NCBI RefSeq assembly: GCF_021729035.1
Contig: NZ_JAJSAP010000001.1
Span: 372,001 to 436,000 of the forward strand
Reading direction: 5' to 3'
DNA length: 64,000 nt
Source: Microbulbifer sediminum
Lineage (GTDB): Bacteria > Pseudomonadota > Gammaproteobacteria > Pseudomonadales > Cellvibrionaceae
In this document: one piece after another, positions 53,359-62,450 of the stretch
Position numbering within the stretch: the first letter of the stretch is position 1
How the letters are laid out: every line of letters starts with the position of its first letter
Translations under genes and position numbers: made by a program
The notes under the pieces: model-generated
What the model was told of the DNA's origin: nothing
The model's database searches: none
Seen by the model: only the letters and a program-made list of their open reading frames with translations

Positions 53359-54764
53359 CCTGCTTCCTCCACGGCCCTGGCACCACGGCCGGATTCGCGC
53401 CAGCGCTCGAAACGGGCCTCCAGCCACAGCGGGAAGAAGATGACGATATCGTAGAGCCCGATCAGCATCGCGCTGCAGCGCAGTGAAGCAGTGCCCAGCA
53501 GGCGCAGGATCACCGATAGGGTACGCAGGAACAATGCGGTCAGCACCCCGATCACGGTACGCGCTGAGGCGATAAAGTTTTCCAGCGGGATGGCCACGAA
53601 CGTCAGCGCAAACGGCAGGATGAAGCCAAGGCCCATCTGGGCGGCGGTGGTAATCCAGTAGACATCCCCGGTAGTGGCAGCCACTTCCTCGCCGCGCAAC
53701 TGGGCACTGACAGCCAGGTCCTCCTGCATCAGGATCTCGCGCATAAATGCCAGGCCAGCCTCCACACAGGCGAGGAAGAACAGCAGCGCGAAAGCCACCC
53801 ACATCATGCGGGTCCGCAGCTTGTCGTTCAGCGAGCCGATCACCGGGAACAGCCGCGTGATCCGCAGGCACTCCATCAGGAAGAGCCCCATCGTGATTTC
53901 AACCAGGATAATCACCAGGGCGGAAATATCGGCCACCTTGAAACTGCCGATATAGCTGGTCCCACCGACCATTTCGGTCATTGGTCGCGCAATCAGGTGA
54001 AAGTTGATCAGCGCACCGCCCACGGCAATCACCAGGACAAACGCCGAAATAAAGAACTGGCTCATGGAGGACGAGGAAAGGCGCCGCAGCGCACGGTCGG
54101 TTCCCTGCTGAATCTCCTCATAACGACGCATATGGCCGTCGAGGGCGGTCGCACGCCGAATAACCGATTCAACATGCTTGTTTACCCGTCCGAGGCTTTT
54201 CAGGATCGAGCGCCAGTGGGGCATCATCCGCTTCAACAGCTGGTGCCGCTCACGGGCCGACTCGCGGTATGCCTCCAGCGCCTTGGCTTCTGACTTGCGC
54301 ATGGACTGGTGGATGATCTCCAGAACATCCCCCACTACCGGATCCTGTTTTGCGGGGATCTCTGACACCGCCTTGATGGCCTTGGCCCAGTTGGTGGGCT
54401 CCGGCGGCACCTCCGCACTGCGTACATAATCTTCGTCAATTGCCGTCAATTGTTCACACAGGCGCCGGTGCAGAGCCGGATACTGCGCCAGCTCGCGCTT
54501 CATGGTCGCCTCGATCCGATCGAACTCACGCTCTACATAGCGCTCGGCGGCCTCCTGCCCTGCCGCCAGCAGAACCTCCCGGTTACGCTCCTGCAAGCGC
54601 CGCTCGGCACTGGCAACCGCACTTGCGCCCAGGCGCAGGGACTGGTGGAAAAAGCGCCCGAGGGCACTGATCGCCTGGTGCACCGGTCGTCGTGCCACGA
54701 ACAAGGCCACCAGGACGAGGATGAACCACAACCAGAGCGGAAGACTGTCTGTTATTTCCGTCAC
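53355..54764 (-). CDS. Uncharacterised multi-pass membrane protein with coiled coil (469 aa)
   Basis: One membrane helix at the N-terminus (about 8-24), a long charged helical region (about 40-230, including 'SAVASAERRLQERNREVLLA'), then five to six membrane segments (about 236-256, 280-302, 328-346, 380-405, 412-430, 440-455). No domain recognised. Its stop overlaps the start of the VWA-like lipoprotein gene, so the two probably form a complex. The large cytoplasmic or periplasmic coiled coil between helix 1 and 2 is notable. Function unknown. Confidence 0.82.
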   Translation of the reverse strand: MTEITDSLPLWLWFILVLVALFVARRPVHQAISALGRFFHQSLRLGASAVASAERRLQERNREVLLAAGQEAAERYVEREFDRIEATMKRELAQYPALHRRLCEQLTAIDEDYVRSAEVPPEPTNWAKAIKAVSEIPAKQDPVVGDVLEIIHQSMRKSEAKALEAYRESARERHQLLKRMMPHWRSILKSLGRVNKHVESVIRRATALDGHMRRYEEIQQGTDRALRRLSSSSMSQFFISAFVLVIAVGGALINFHLIARPMTEMVGGTSYIGSFKVADISALVIILVEITMGLFLMECLRITRLFPVIGSLNDKLRTRMMWVAFALLFFLACVEAGLAFMREILMQEDLAVSAQLRGEEVAATTGDVYWITTAAQMGLGFILPFALTFVAIPLENFIASARTVIGVLTALFLRTLSVILRLLGTASLRCSAMLIGLYDIVIFFPLWLEARFERWRESGRGARAVEEAG

Positions 54765-55405
54765 TTGCTCTCTCCTGTGTTCGACTGGCTAAAAATTGAC
54801 CAAAAATGATTGTGGGCCAAGTATCGCCAGGAAGCTCGGTAGACACCTCAGGACGTCAAAATACGACACTTTGACGCCTCGAACCAGTGTCGCAGGTCGC
54901 AATACCGCCCGCGGCAGTCAATCAATGTGCACCAACTCACCCACCAGGGGCCCCAACTGCCCCAGATACCTGCTCCCAACCTCCATCGAAGGAAGATAGC
55001 CGGCCGGGGTAGCCCACGGAGGTCGTCGGGCAGCCCCTCTCGATTCCCCCGATAACCACCACCTTATTTTCCTGCCGCACCTGACAATAGAAAAAAGCGG
55101 CAGAATATCGATTAATGCGCCACTCGAGCAGCAAGAAAAGCTGACGGTTTATGCAGACAGGCAATCTATTACCTTTCTGGCTAACGAATCTGTTTTTAGA
55201 CCAAAGCATTATTCCACCGTAAGGCAGTGTCACTCGCAAACCGGCAGGCAACGTCTACACTCCATACTAACTTCTCACCCGCTAAGCTTTTTGACCTACT
55301 AATTTTTGGTAACGCTCATGCGCGTGATAGGCATCTTCAGGTGCTCAACTTCGCAGTTTGCTGTTGATCACCACGCAAGATAGAAACGGAGTTCAAGGAG
55401 AAGTG
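54765..55405. other. Long divergent intergenic region before csgD
   Basis: About 640 bases between the membrane protein gene (minus) and csgD (plus). A minus-strand open frame at 54937-55251 has no SD, membrane or domain signal and is probably not a gene. TTGACC at 55291-55296 has no acceptable -10 at 16-18 bp. Long regulatory regions in front of csgD are common in curli-forming bacteria, and several regulators may bind here. Confidence 0.5.
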
Positions 55406-56008
55406 ATGGAAAATTCTGTGCCGGCTCTTTTTTACAGCAACTCCGGCCTGCATGGAGAGCTGCTGTACTCTCTGATTTCCGGATCCATTCCATACCAGTG
55501 GGAAAAGGCAGAATTCGGCAAGCAACGTCACTGCCTGCCTTACTACTTTGCCATCGTTTTTGATGGTTCGCAGATTCCCGGCACCCAGCACCAGGGACAA
55601 GCCCTCAATTTTTTGTTGACATTGAACCACCCCAAAATCCTGCTGATCAACCACCCACCAAACCTCAGTGATAGCGTGTCAGCACAGATTCGCAGTCGCG
55701 GCATCAGGTTCATTTGTGATTCACGCTCTAGCCAGGAGACTCTGGTGGAGCGTCTCCGAGGTTCCCTGCGGGAAGATTACCGCGAAATAACTGGGGCGCC
55801 ACAGAGCCCTCAACTGACTCGAAGGGAACAGGAAATCCTGGCGCAGTTAACCTCCGGGGAATCGAACAGCGTGATTGCGGCACGGCTGCACCTGAGCGAG
55901 CACACCGTTAAGAACCATATTTACAACATATTCCGGAAGATTGGGGTGAAAAACCGGCTCCAGGCCAGCAACTGGGCAAAGCTGCACCTGGAGGGTGAAC
56001 GAATATGA
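55406..56008 (+). CDS. csgD: CsgD-like LuxR/FixJ-family curli regulator (200 aa)
   Basis: The C-terminus has a LuxR-type helix-turn-helix: 'LTRREQEILAQLTSGESNSV' and 'LHLSEHTVKNHIYNIFRKIG'. The N-terminal domain (about 1-130) is a non-canonical receiver, as in CsgD: a conventional Asp phosphorylation site is not evident. Start ATG 55406 with GGAG upstream. It overlaps csgE by ATGA and heads csgDEFG, so it is expected to activate the curli genes. E. coli csgD has the same gene order (csgDEFG). Confidence 0.92.
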   Translation: MENSVPALFYSNSGLHGELLYSLISGSIPYQWEKAEFGKQRHCLPYYFAIVFDGSQIPGTQHQGQALNFLLTLNHPKILLINHPPNLSDSVSAQIRSRGIRFICDSRSSQETLVERLRGSLREDYREITGAPQSPQLTRREQEILAQLTSGESNSVIAARLHLSEHTVKNHIYNIFRKIGVKNRLQASNWAKLHLEGERI

Positions 56009-56451
56009 AGTTAGTGCCGGTGGTACTGACCATCTTCCTGGGCCTCCCGGCGTTGGCACAGGATGACGAGTTGGACGAGACCGTCAGGGCCGGCACCCTG
56101 GAAGAATCCGATGGTCGTCTCGAGGATGAAATCAGCGGCTTTAATATTGACCAGACGATCACACGAACGGGCCATGACTTTGCGCGCTACATGAGTGAAT
56201 ACCGGAACTACCATTATCCGGACGCGCAATACAACCTGACCATTCGCGAGCGACCCTCGGCACGATGGGGCAACCTGATCTGGGTAACTTACAACTACAA
56301 GGTTGTATACCGGCGCTTCCTCCAGCCAAGCAATGCCGATGTACAAAAGCAGGCCGAACAGGCCGCCATACAAATTCACGAAATGGTGCAGAAGGAAAAG
56401 CTGCGCCAGGCACTGGAAGACCACTTTGATTTGGGAAAGGATGAATTCTAA
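56005..56451 (+). CDS. csgE: Curli assembly protein CsgE (148 aa)
   Basis: Periplasmic adaptor that caps the CsgG pore and guides CsgA. Signal peptide 1-18 (cleaved near ALA|QD). The family core reads 'GFNIDQTITRTGHDFARYMS' and 'YNLTIRERPSARWGNLIWVT', then 'VYRRFLQPS'. Slightly longer than E. coli CsgE because of an acidic N-terminal stretch. Overlaps csgD (ATGA) and csgF (TAATG). Confidence 0.94.
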   Translation: MKLVPVVLTIFLGLPALAQDDELDETVRAGTLEESDGRLEDEISGFNIDQTITRTGHDFARYMSEYRNYHYPDAQYNLTIRERPSARWGNLIWVTYNYKVVYRRFLQPSNADVQKQAEQAAIQIHEMVQKEKLRQALEDHFDLGKDEF

Positions 56452-56870
56452 TGAAAGCAAAATATCTGTCTTGTTGCTTCCTGGCCCCTGTCCTGACAGC
56501 AAGCTTCAGCACCGCCCTGGCCACCGAGTTGATCTACGAGCCGGTCAACCCCAACTTCGGCGGCAATCCATTAAACGGCAGCTACCTGCTGTCAAACGCA
56601 CAGGCGCAGGATGACAACGAAGATCCGGATCGTCCGGAAGACCTGTACGAACAGCCCAGCGCCCTGGACCGGTTTACAGATTCCCTCGAGACACGACTTC
56701 TCAACCAACTATTAACGGATGTCGGCAACGGCAACAGCGGGGAGCTGATTACCGACGACTTTATTGTACAAATTGTCGATACCGACGGTGTCCTGACCGT
56801 GCTGGTAACTGACCGGGAAACCGGTGACGTCAGCGAAATCATCGTAAGCGGCCTGAATCCAACAAACTGA
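56451..56870 (+). CDS. csgF: Curli assembly protein CsgF (139 aa)
   Basis: Exported assembly factor that binds the outer face of CsgG and supports nucleation by CsgB. Signal peptide 1-24 (ALA|TE). The mature N-terminus 'ELIYEPVNPNFGGNPLNGSY' is the conserved segment that inserts into the CsgG channel. Then comes a variable, acidic linker and a beta-rich C-terminus. Coupled to csgE by TAATG. Confidence 0.95.
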   Translation: MKAKYLSCCFLAPVLTASFSTALATELIYEPVNPNFGGNPLNGSYLLSNAQAQDDNEDPDRPEDLYEQPSALDRFTDSLETRLLNQLLTDVGNGNSGELITDDFIVQIVDTDGVLTVLVTDRETGDVSEIIVSGLNPTN

Positions 56871-56934
56871 GCACTGCCTGGCCCAGTCGTAGATAAATTT
56901 AATAATTCGCGATCCTCTACAGGAGAGATGTGCT

Positions 56935-57804
56935 ATGCGAAAAATAATTGGTAAGTATGGCGTGGCGCTATTGGCGCTTGTTACAACTCTCAGTGGCTGC
57001 ACGCTGGTTAAGGGTACCAGTGACAGCCTGTTTGGACCGGGTCGTCACGATGCCAGCCTGACCCCCAGGCACGCGACGTTCCGGGACCTCCTGAACCTCC
57101 CCGCACCAAAAGGAAAAATTCTGGTCGCTGTTTATAACTTTCGCGACCAGACAGGCCAATACAAGCCACAGCCGTCCAGCAGCTTCTCGACCGCCATTAC
57201 CCAGGGTGGCGCATCGATGCTGATGGATGTGCTAAACCAGTCTGGCTGGTTTATCCCGCTGGAACGGGAGGGACTGCAAAACCTGTTGACCGAGCGAAAG
57301 ATAATCCGGGCAGCCCAGAACAAGCCGGAAGCACCTGCAAATAATAGCCATCCGCTGCCGAGTCTCGTCGCAGCAAACGTCTTACTGGAGGGCGGGATCG
57401 TCGCATATGATACCAACATACGCACCGGCGGTGCCGGCGCTCGCTACTTTGGTATCGGGCTTGACGACCAGTACCGGGTCGACCAGGTCACCGTCAATCT
57501 ACGGGCAATTGATATCCGCTCCGGTCGCGTACTCCACTCGGTGCTGACCTCAAAAACCGTTTATTCGAAAGCCATCAGCGCCGATGTTTACCGCTTTGTC
57601 AGCTTCCGTCGACTACTGGAAATGGAAGCCGGGATGACCCGTAACGAGCCTGCGCAGCTGGCCACACTGTCGGCGATGGAGTCGGCCGTAATCCACCTGA
57701 TCAGTGAAGGGATCGTGGCCAACTCCTGGGCGCTGCAGAACCCGGATGACATCAACAGCGAGATTCTCCAGTACTACCTGAATGAACCGGTCAGGTTTAT
57801 GTGA
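56935..57804 (+). CDS. csgG: Curli secretion channel lipoprotein CsgG (289 aa)
   Basis: Nonameric outer-membrane pore for curli subunits. Signal peptide with lipobox LSGC (Cys 22). Conserved parts are 'LPAPKGKILVAVYNFRDQTG', 'FSTAITQGGASMLMDVLNQS', 'GWFIPLEREGLQNLLTERKI' and 'LLEGGIVAYDTNIRTGGAGA'. Length near E. coli CsgG (277). ATG 56935 is preceded by GGAGAG. Confidence 0.96.
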   Translation: MRKIIGKYGVALLALVTTLSGCTLVKGTSDSLFGPGRHDASLTPRHATFRDLLNLPAPKGKILVAVYNFRDQTGQYKPQPSSSFSTAITQGGASMLMDVLNQSGWFIPLEREGLQNLLTERKIIRAAQNKPEAPANNSHPLPSLVAANVLLEGGIVAYDTNIRTGGAGARYFGIGLDDQYRVDQVTVNLRAIDIRSGRVLHSVLTSKTVYSKAISADVYRFVSFRRLLEMEAGMTRNEPAQLATLSAMESAVIHLISEGIVANSWALQNPDDINSEILQYYLNEPVRFM

Positions 57805-57808
57805 CATC

Positions 57809-57827
57809 CAGGCGGCATGACCGCCTG
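57809..57827 (+). promoter_or_regulatory. Intercistronic hairpin between csgG and csgB-like gene
   Basis: CAGGCGG (57809-57815) and CCGCCTG (57821-57827) form a 7-bp stem with loop CATGA, followed by TTAATCT. Five bases after the csgG stop and 24 before the next start. Weak U-tract: it may attenuate transcription or stabilise the upstream mRNA so that subunits and secretion genes are expressed at different levels. Confidence 0.45.
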
Positions 57828-57850
57828 TTAATCTAAAATGAGATAGACGA

Positions 57851-58417
57851 ATGAAATTTTTCTCCCTGCGGGTAAACCGGCGACCGGCCGGACCACGGGT
57901 TCTCTCTTTCGTCCTAACCGGATTACTTTTTGCCAGTGCGGCAATACAGGCCCAGGATCTGCAAGTCGCCGCCGAGTTGCCTACGCAGAGTGAACTGGAT
58001 ACTGCAACGGCCGTTTCCATCGCCAACCTGGCCGTCATTGTCCAGGACGGCAGCCTGAACACTCTGGACGGACGCCAGGTTGGTGTTCTTAATTTTCTCT
58101 CGGCCCTGCAGCAGGGCAACCAGAATTTCCTGTCCGTAACCCAGTCCGGCATCGATAATGCGGCGATCATCCGCCAGATTGGTGACCTCAACCTTGCCTA
58201 CCTCTTGCAGGCAGGTTATGAGAACCTTATTCAACTGGACCAGTTGGGATTTGGGCACCAGGCAGATGTATCCCAGTTCGGCATTCAGAACTCTGCCAAC
58301 ATCGAGCAACTGGGCGCCGCACATAAAGTGGATATCTACCAGAGCGGTAATGGCTTGAGCACCTCTGTGTCCCAGCAGGGAACGTCTATCACTACTGTCG
58401 TCAATCAATACAACTGA
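57851..58417 (+). CDS. csgB: CsgB-like minor curlin / nucleator (188 aa)
   Basis: Signal peptide about 1-35 (IQAQ). A non-repetitive N-terminal part (to about residue 80) precedes five curlin repeats of about 22 residues such as 'NFLSVTQSGIDNAAIIRQIG' and 'NSANIEQLGAAHKVDIYQSG'. The shorter length, single copy, position right after csgG and end in 'VVNQYN' support a CsgB-type nucleator rather than a major subunit. Confidence 0.87.
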   Translation: MKFFSLRVNRRPAGPRVLSFVLTGLLFASAAIQAQDLQVAAELPTQSELDTATAVSIANLAVIVQDGSLNTLDGRQVGVLNFLSALQQGNQNFLSVTQSGIDNAAIIRQIGDLNLAYLLQAGYENLIQLDQLGFGHQADVSQFGIQNSANIEQLGAAHKVDIYQSGNGLSTSVSQQGTSITTVVNQYN

Positions 58418-58445
58418 ACGGCTGAATGCAGTCGAGGGTCCCGGA

Positions 58446-59339
58446 ATGACGAATACTCAAGGCCTGATATTTTTTTCAATGACATTGATGACTGCATCTC
58501 TGGCCTCGGCGCAGAACAATAGTATCGAACAGGAGCAGGGCGGCTCGGGTAACTTCGCCTCTGCCGAGCAGAGACGCTCCACTGCCAAGGGGAACACCAT
58601 AACCCAGGACCAGGACGGCGCCTACAACAGCTCCTACGCAGTACAGCAGAGTGAGCAGGGCAGTGAAATCCTTCAGCTCCAGGAGGGCGCTCTCAATCAG
58701 GCCTATTCCCTACAGCAATATGGAGACGATAACACCAATACCCAGTTACAGCTGGGTGGGCGCAACAAGGCTATAACCGTGCAACTGGCCAGTTATGGCA
58801 GTGACTCGGTCACACGCCAACGTGGGCTGTCTAACAATGGTGAAGTTCGCCAGACCCTGACGGTCCGTAACAGGGCCCAGGTCGACCAGTCCGGGATCCT
58901 GCTGGACGCAAGTATCCTGCAGTACAACAGTTACATCAGTATGGCTTTTATCTCCCAGAGCGGCACCGACAATAATGCCGACATCGAGCAGTCCGGAGTG
59001 GGCAACAGCGCGCTGGAGAGCCAGGCCGGAGAGTCAAACCTCACTGACACCGGGCAAAACGGATTCTTCAACGATATCGATGTGACCCAGGACGGTATCG
59101 CCAACCGGGCCCTGGCTGAACAGGGCGACTGGTACAACAGTGCGGACATCTCCCAGGGCGGGAATTTCAACGCTGTCACCCTGCAGCAGGCTGGCACCTT
59201 CGGCCAGGGGGGTAGTCACCTGGCGATCATATCCCAGTCCGGTAACCAGAATAACGTAGGCTTGCTACAGCAGGGATTCTCCGCGACTGCGATCATTACC
59301 CAGACCGGTGGGGGCAATACAGTATCACTGTCACAATAA
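58446..59339 (+). CDS. Curlin-repeat protein, copy 1 (297 aa)
   Basis: Signal peptide 1-22 (ASA|QN). The mature chain consists of about eleven imperfect repeats with the curlin pattern S/D-x5-Q-x-G-x4-N/A-x5-Q, for example 'NSAYAVQQ'-like units, 'NNADIEQSGVGNSALESQAG' and 'NAVTLQQAGTFGQGG'. About twice as long as E. coli CsgA (151 residues). It ends exactly at a repeat Gln ('NTVSLSQ'). Differs from the other three large copies in signal peptide. Probably an amyloid fibre subunit secreted through CsgG. Confidence 0.88.
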   Translation: MTNTQGLIFFSMTLMTASLASAQNNSIEQEQGGSGNFASAEQRRSTAKGNTITQDQDGAYNSSYAVQQSEQGSEILQLQEGALNQAYSLQQYGDDNTNTQLQLGGRNKAITVQLASYGSDSVTRQRGLSNNGEVRQTLTVRNRAQVDQSGILLDASILQYNSYISMAFISQSGTDNNADIEQSGVGNSALESQAGESNLTDTGQNGFFNDIDVTQDGIANRALAEQGDWYNSADISQGGNFNAVTLQQAGTFGQGGSHLAIISQSGNQNNVGLLQQGFSATAIITQTGGGNTVSLSQ

Positions 59340-59906
59340 CCCACCTTTCCTTTACGCTCCGTTCGATTTTCGGGGGGGCAACGGAATAAGAGCCACGCCA
59401 AAATAACGCTCGAGCTGCGCTTGATTCAACCAAAGCGGCCGTTCCCCGATCATACTGCTCAAAAAACGAACTTTCTTCCTAGTCTTTCGACACTTCCCTC
59501 CCATAGCGACTTACCCATCGCCCGACAACACTGACAATCAACCGATCACATTTCAGTCAAAAAGATGATTTGCTGATCAACCTTAGTTTTTGCCGTCGCA
59601 ACAGAGCGGGTACATTTGTCCAGGTTGTTTTGATCGCCAAACTGGCCCCGCAATCGGGACCAGGCATTGGCGGAGCGGCATGAGCTGCCGCGCCAAACGA
59701 TCGACACAGTACCAAAGCGGATATTAGGAGAGGACCGGTTCGCCTGGCCAGGTGGACTCTTCCGGACCCTACGCAGCGCAATTACAGTGCCAGGCACGTA
59801 CTGTTGCGAGGACGGTGAAGCAGGACATGGTACGAGGACAGGTACCATCGAAAGTCGGCCATTTTCGTGCCGGTTTTATCAACGTCTGAAGTAAAGGAGC
59901 AACTCA
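59340..59906 (+). other. Intergenic region between curlin copies 1 and 2
   Basis: About 570 bases with no supported gene. AACTTTCTTCC (59469-59479) and ACTTCCCTCCCATAGCG (59492-59508) recur with few changes in the gap before curlin copy 4 (62099-62109 and 62123-62139), with nearly the same spacing. This suggests a shared control element or common descent of the flanks. Presumably holds the promoter of copy 2. Confidence 0.5.
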
Positions 59907-60791
59907 ATGAAGACGTTTACCCCCATCGCCGCAGCAGTACTTCTCGCCGCCAGCGGCAGTGTTTTCGCAGCCAACAACACCACCATCCAGCAACAAACCG
60001 GTGTCGGTAACTTCCAGAGCGCCGTCCAGGTGGGTCCCGGCGTGGACAACAACCTGATCCTGCAGGACCAGCTCGGCTTCTTCAACGTGGAAGTCGCCGT
60101 GCAGACCGCAGGCGAGGATTTCAGCGTCATCGACCAGAACCAGGTGGGCGTTGTAAACACCGCTGTTTCCACCCAGGCTGCAGGTGCCCTCAACAGCGCC
60201 AGCATCACCCAGGTAGGTGCAGCCAACGTGGGCGTTACCACCCAGGCGGCCTCACTGCTCAGCAGCGCCAATATGCTGCAGGTGGGTCTCGTCAACGTTG
60301 GTGTGGTAACTCAGATCCTGAGCCTGCTGAACAGCGCCAGCATCACTCAGGTGGGTGCTGCGAACTTCGGTAACATCCTGCAAACCGTCGCCGCATTTAA
60401 CAGCGCCGATATCCTCCAGGGTGGCTTCGGAAACTCCGCCAATATCAACCAGTCTTTCGCACTGGCTAACGACGCGGACATCATCCAGTCTGGTTTCTTC
60501 AACACTGGCAACATTAACCAGGTGGGGTCTATCGGCAGCTCTGCGTTGAAGGTTCAGGTCGGTGCACTGAACGTCGGGGATATCACGCAAGTAGGTCTCG
60601 GCCATGTTGCGGCGGAATTCCAGTTTGGCTTTGCCAATACAGCCAACACCAACCAGTTCGGCGCCTTCCACACTTCCACAACTACCCAGGTTGGTGGCTT
60701 CAACTTCCACGACACCACCCAGATCGGCTTCAACGAAACCGCAGTCGCAACCCAGACGGGCTTCGGAAACGTTGGCTTTATTCTCCAGTAA
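59907..60791 (+). CDS. csgA: Curlin-repeat protein, copy 2 (294 aa)
   Basis: Start ATG 59907 with AAGGAG. Signal peptide 'MKTFTPIAAAVLLAASGSVF' then A|AN. Eleven to twelve curlin repeats, very regular in the centre: 'NSASITQVGAANVGVTTQAA', 'NSASITQVGAANFGNILQTV', 'NSADILQGGFGNSANINQSF'. Ends at a repeat Gln ('GFILQ'). The regularity and strong SD make this a good candidate for a major fibre subunit. Followed by a terminator-like hairpin. Confidence 0.9.
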   Translation: MKTFTPIAAAVLLAASGSVFAANNTTIQQQTGVGNFQSAVQVGPGVDNNLILQDQLGFFNVEVAVQTAGEDFSVIDQNQVGVVNTAVSTQAAGALNSASITQVGAANVGVTTQAASLLSSANMLQVGLVNVGVVTQILSLLNSASITQVGAANFGNILQTVAAFNSADILQGGFGNSANINQSFALANDADIIQSGFFNTGNINQVGSIGSSALKVQVGALNVGDITQVGLGHVAAEFQFGFANTANTNQFGAFHTSTTTQVGGFNFHDTTQIGFNETAVATQTGFGNVGFILQ

Positions 60792-60816
60792 GCGTATCGC
60801 TTAAACCGGAGCCCCG

Positions 60817-60843
60817 GGGGCGGCCAGTATGGCCGCCCCTTTA
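60817..60843 (+). terminator. Probable terminator after curlin copy 2
   Basis: GGGGCGGCC (60817-60825) and GGCCGCCCC (60831-60839) make a 9-bp stem with a 5-base loop, followed by TTTA. The U-tract is short, so termination may be partial. Confidence 0.65.
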
Positions 60844-60931
60844 TAGTGAGGCAAGCTGGCCCACAAGGCCAGGAGGTAGAGACCAACCGCCACGAAGAGA
60901 TCCTTTGAGGTAAGAAGTAGAGGAGCTACCA

Positions 60932-61807
60932 GTGAAAGTACTTACTCCGATTGCCGCAGCTACGCTCTGTATTGCCAGCGGGCTTGTCCTGGCGGAGAAC
61001 AACACTGCGATTCTGACACAGAGCGGCATTAACAATAACGCAGTGGCCGACCAGGAAGACGCCGGCGCCTATGGCAATACGATTGACCAGGCGCAGTCCG
61101 GCGATATGAACAGCGCTGAAGCCGTCCAACAAAACGAAAGTAACAGTACTATTTACCAGGTCCAAGACGGGGCTCTGAATGAGGCCTACTCATTGCAGCT
61201 CGATGGCTCGGGCAATACTACCACCATCTACCAGTCCGGGGCCTTTAATAATGCCTCCACCTGGCAGGTTTCCACCCAGGGTAGTACTGCGGTCATCCGG
61301 CAGGGTGGCTTCAACAACGATGCTGAAATCCACCAGTATCTCGGCCAGGGCAATATCGCCGTGATCGAGCAGAGCGGTTACGTCCACGGCGCCTACATCG
61401 GGCAGTACACCAGCTACGATTCCGAGGCATACATCCACCAGTCCGGCACAGACAACGAGGCGTATATCCTCCAGAGTGGCACCGGGCACTATGCCGATAT
61501 CACCCAGGACGGCATTTATAACCAGGCGACGATTAACCAGAGCGACGGTTTCAACGAGGCCGACATTTACCAGAGTGGCTTTGGTAACGATGCCAATATC
61601 TTGCAGTCAGGCTGGTACAACCACGCGAGTATAAGCCAGGACGGCTATTACAACGTGGCTGATATAATACAATCAGGTTCCGGGCACCAGGCTATTGTCA
61701 ACCAGGCCGGTGCAATGAACGAGTCAATAGTCATCCAGAACGGTTACTCGGAAACGGCAATCGTCAACCAGGCCGGCAGCGGCAATACGGCGATTGTATT
61801 GCAGTAG
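60932..61807 (+). CDS. Curlin-repeat protein, copy 3 (291 aa)
   Basis: Starts at GTG 60932 with GAGGAG six bases upstream. Signal peptide 'VKVLTPIAAATLCIASGLVL' ending at LA|EN. About twelve curlin repeats, unusually rich in Tyr and Ser: 'NEAYILQSGTGHYADITQDG', 'NEADIYQSGFGNDANILQSG', 'NHASISQDGYYNVADIIQSG'. Ends at a repeat Gln ('TAIVLQ'). The Tyr content sets it apart from copies 2 and 4. Confidence 0.88.
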   Translation: MKVLTPIAAATLCIASGLVLAENNTAILTQSGINNNAVADQEDAGAYGNTIDQAQSGDMNSAEAVQQNESNSTIYQVQDGALNEAYSLQLDGSGNTTTIYQSGAFNNASTWQVSTQGSTAVIRQGGFNNDAEIHQYLGQGNIAVIEQSGYVHGAYIGQYTSYDSEAYIHQSGTDNEAYILQSGTGHYADITQDGIYNQATINQSDGFNEADIYQSGFGNDANILQSGWYNHASISQDGYYNVADIIQSGSGHQAIVNQAGAMNESIVIQNGYSETAIVNQAGSGNTAIVLQ

Positions 61808-62450
61808 GCTTGCCGGCTATCCCGCGGCCTGCACCAGGCCGCGGGCCATTATCGCTCCAGCTGTTACTCTCTCTGCTACCAGAACGCTAGTGAAGACAAG
61901 CAGCGCACAGAGTTGTCACTTGCAACGGATGCAATCCAGATCCTGAAAACCCGGTTGTGCATTGCTCTAGCGGGACGCCACCCGCAATTCGGTATCACTG
62001 TGCCCGGCACGGAATCCCCAACTGACGATGAAGATCTAAGTCCCCGGGACCCGAAAATGGGGGAAATACAGCGTGTCGCGTGCTTACTCCAAAACTCAAA
62101 CTTTCTTCCCGGTGGATTCCGTACTTCTCTCCTATGGCGTGGCTCCGCGCCAGCAACAACACTTCATACACCAGAGATCAAATATCGACCAATTCATTGA
62201 AGAATCGAGTAGTACTTTCCAATGAATCAAGATCTTCAGAATTCACCGCATCCTGATTTTCCTATCCTACGCGTTCACGTTGCCGAACCCGCATCGAGCC
62301 CGATATTCAGCCCAGGCCCGCCTCCTAAATGGAAAGGGATAGCCAGAGGCTGCCACCCGATATGGTACTAACCTAGGTGCCATCCTGTCCGGCGTGTCAA
62401 ATGCCGGTATTCCTAAACGTCAGTAGTTCAATGCAGTAATGGAGAAACTC
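61808..62450 (+). other. Intergenic region between curlin copies 3 and 4
   Basis: About 640 bases. Directly behind copy 3 lies a perfect 10-bp stem CCCGCGGCCT/AGGCCGCGGG (61821-61845) without a U-tract. The plus-strand open frame at 61913-62200 has no SD or recognisable features and is not called. The element shared with the gap before copy 2 is at 62099-62139. The promoter of copy 4 is presumably between it and 62430. Confidence 0.5.

Noticed and set aside
54937..55251. 104-codon minus-strand frame upstream of csgD
   Set aside because: No SD and no recognisable features; lies in a regulatory gap.
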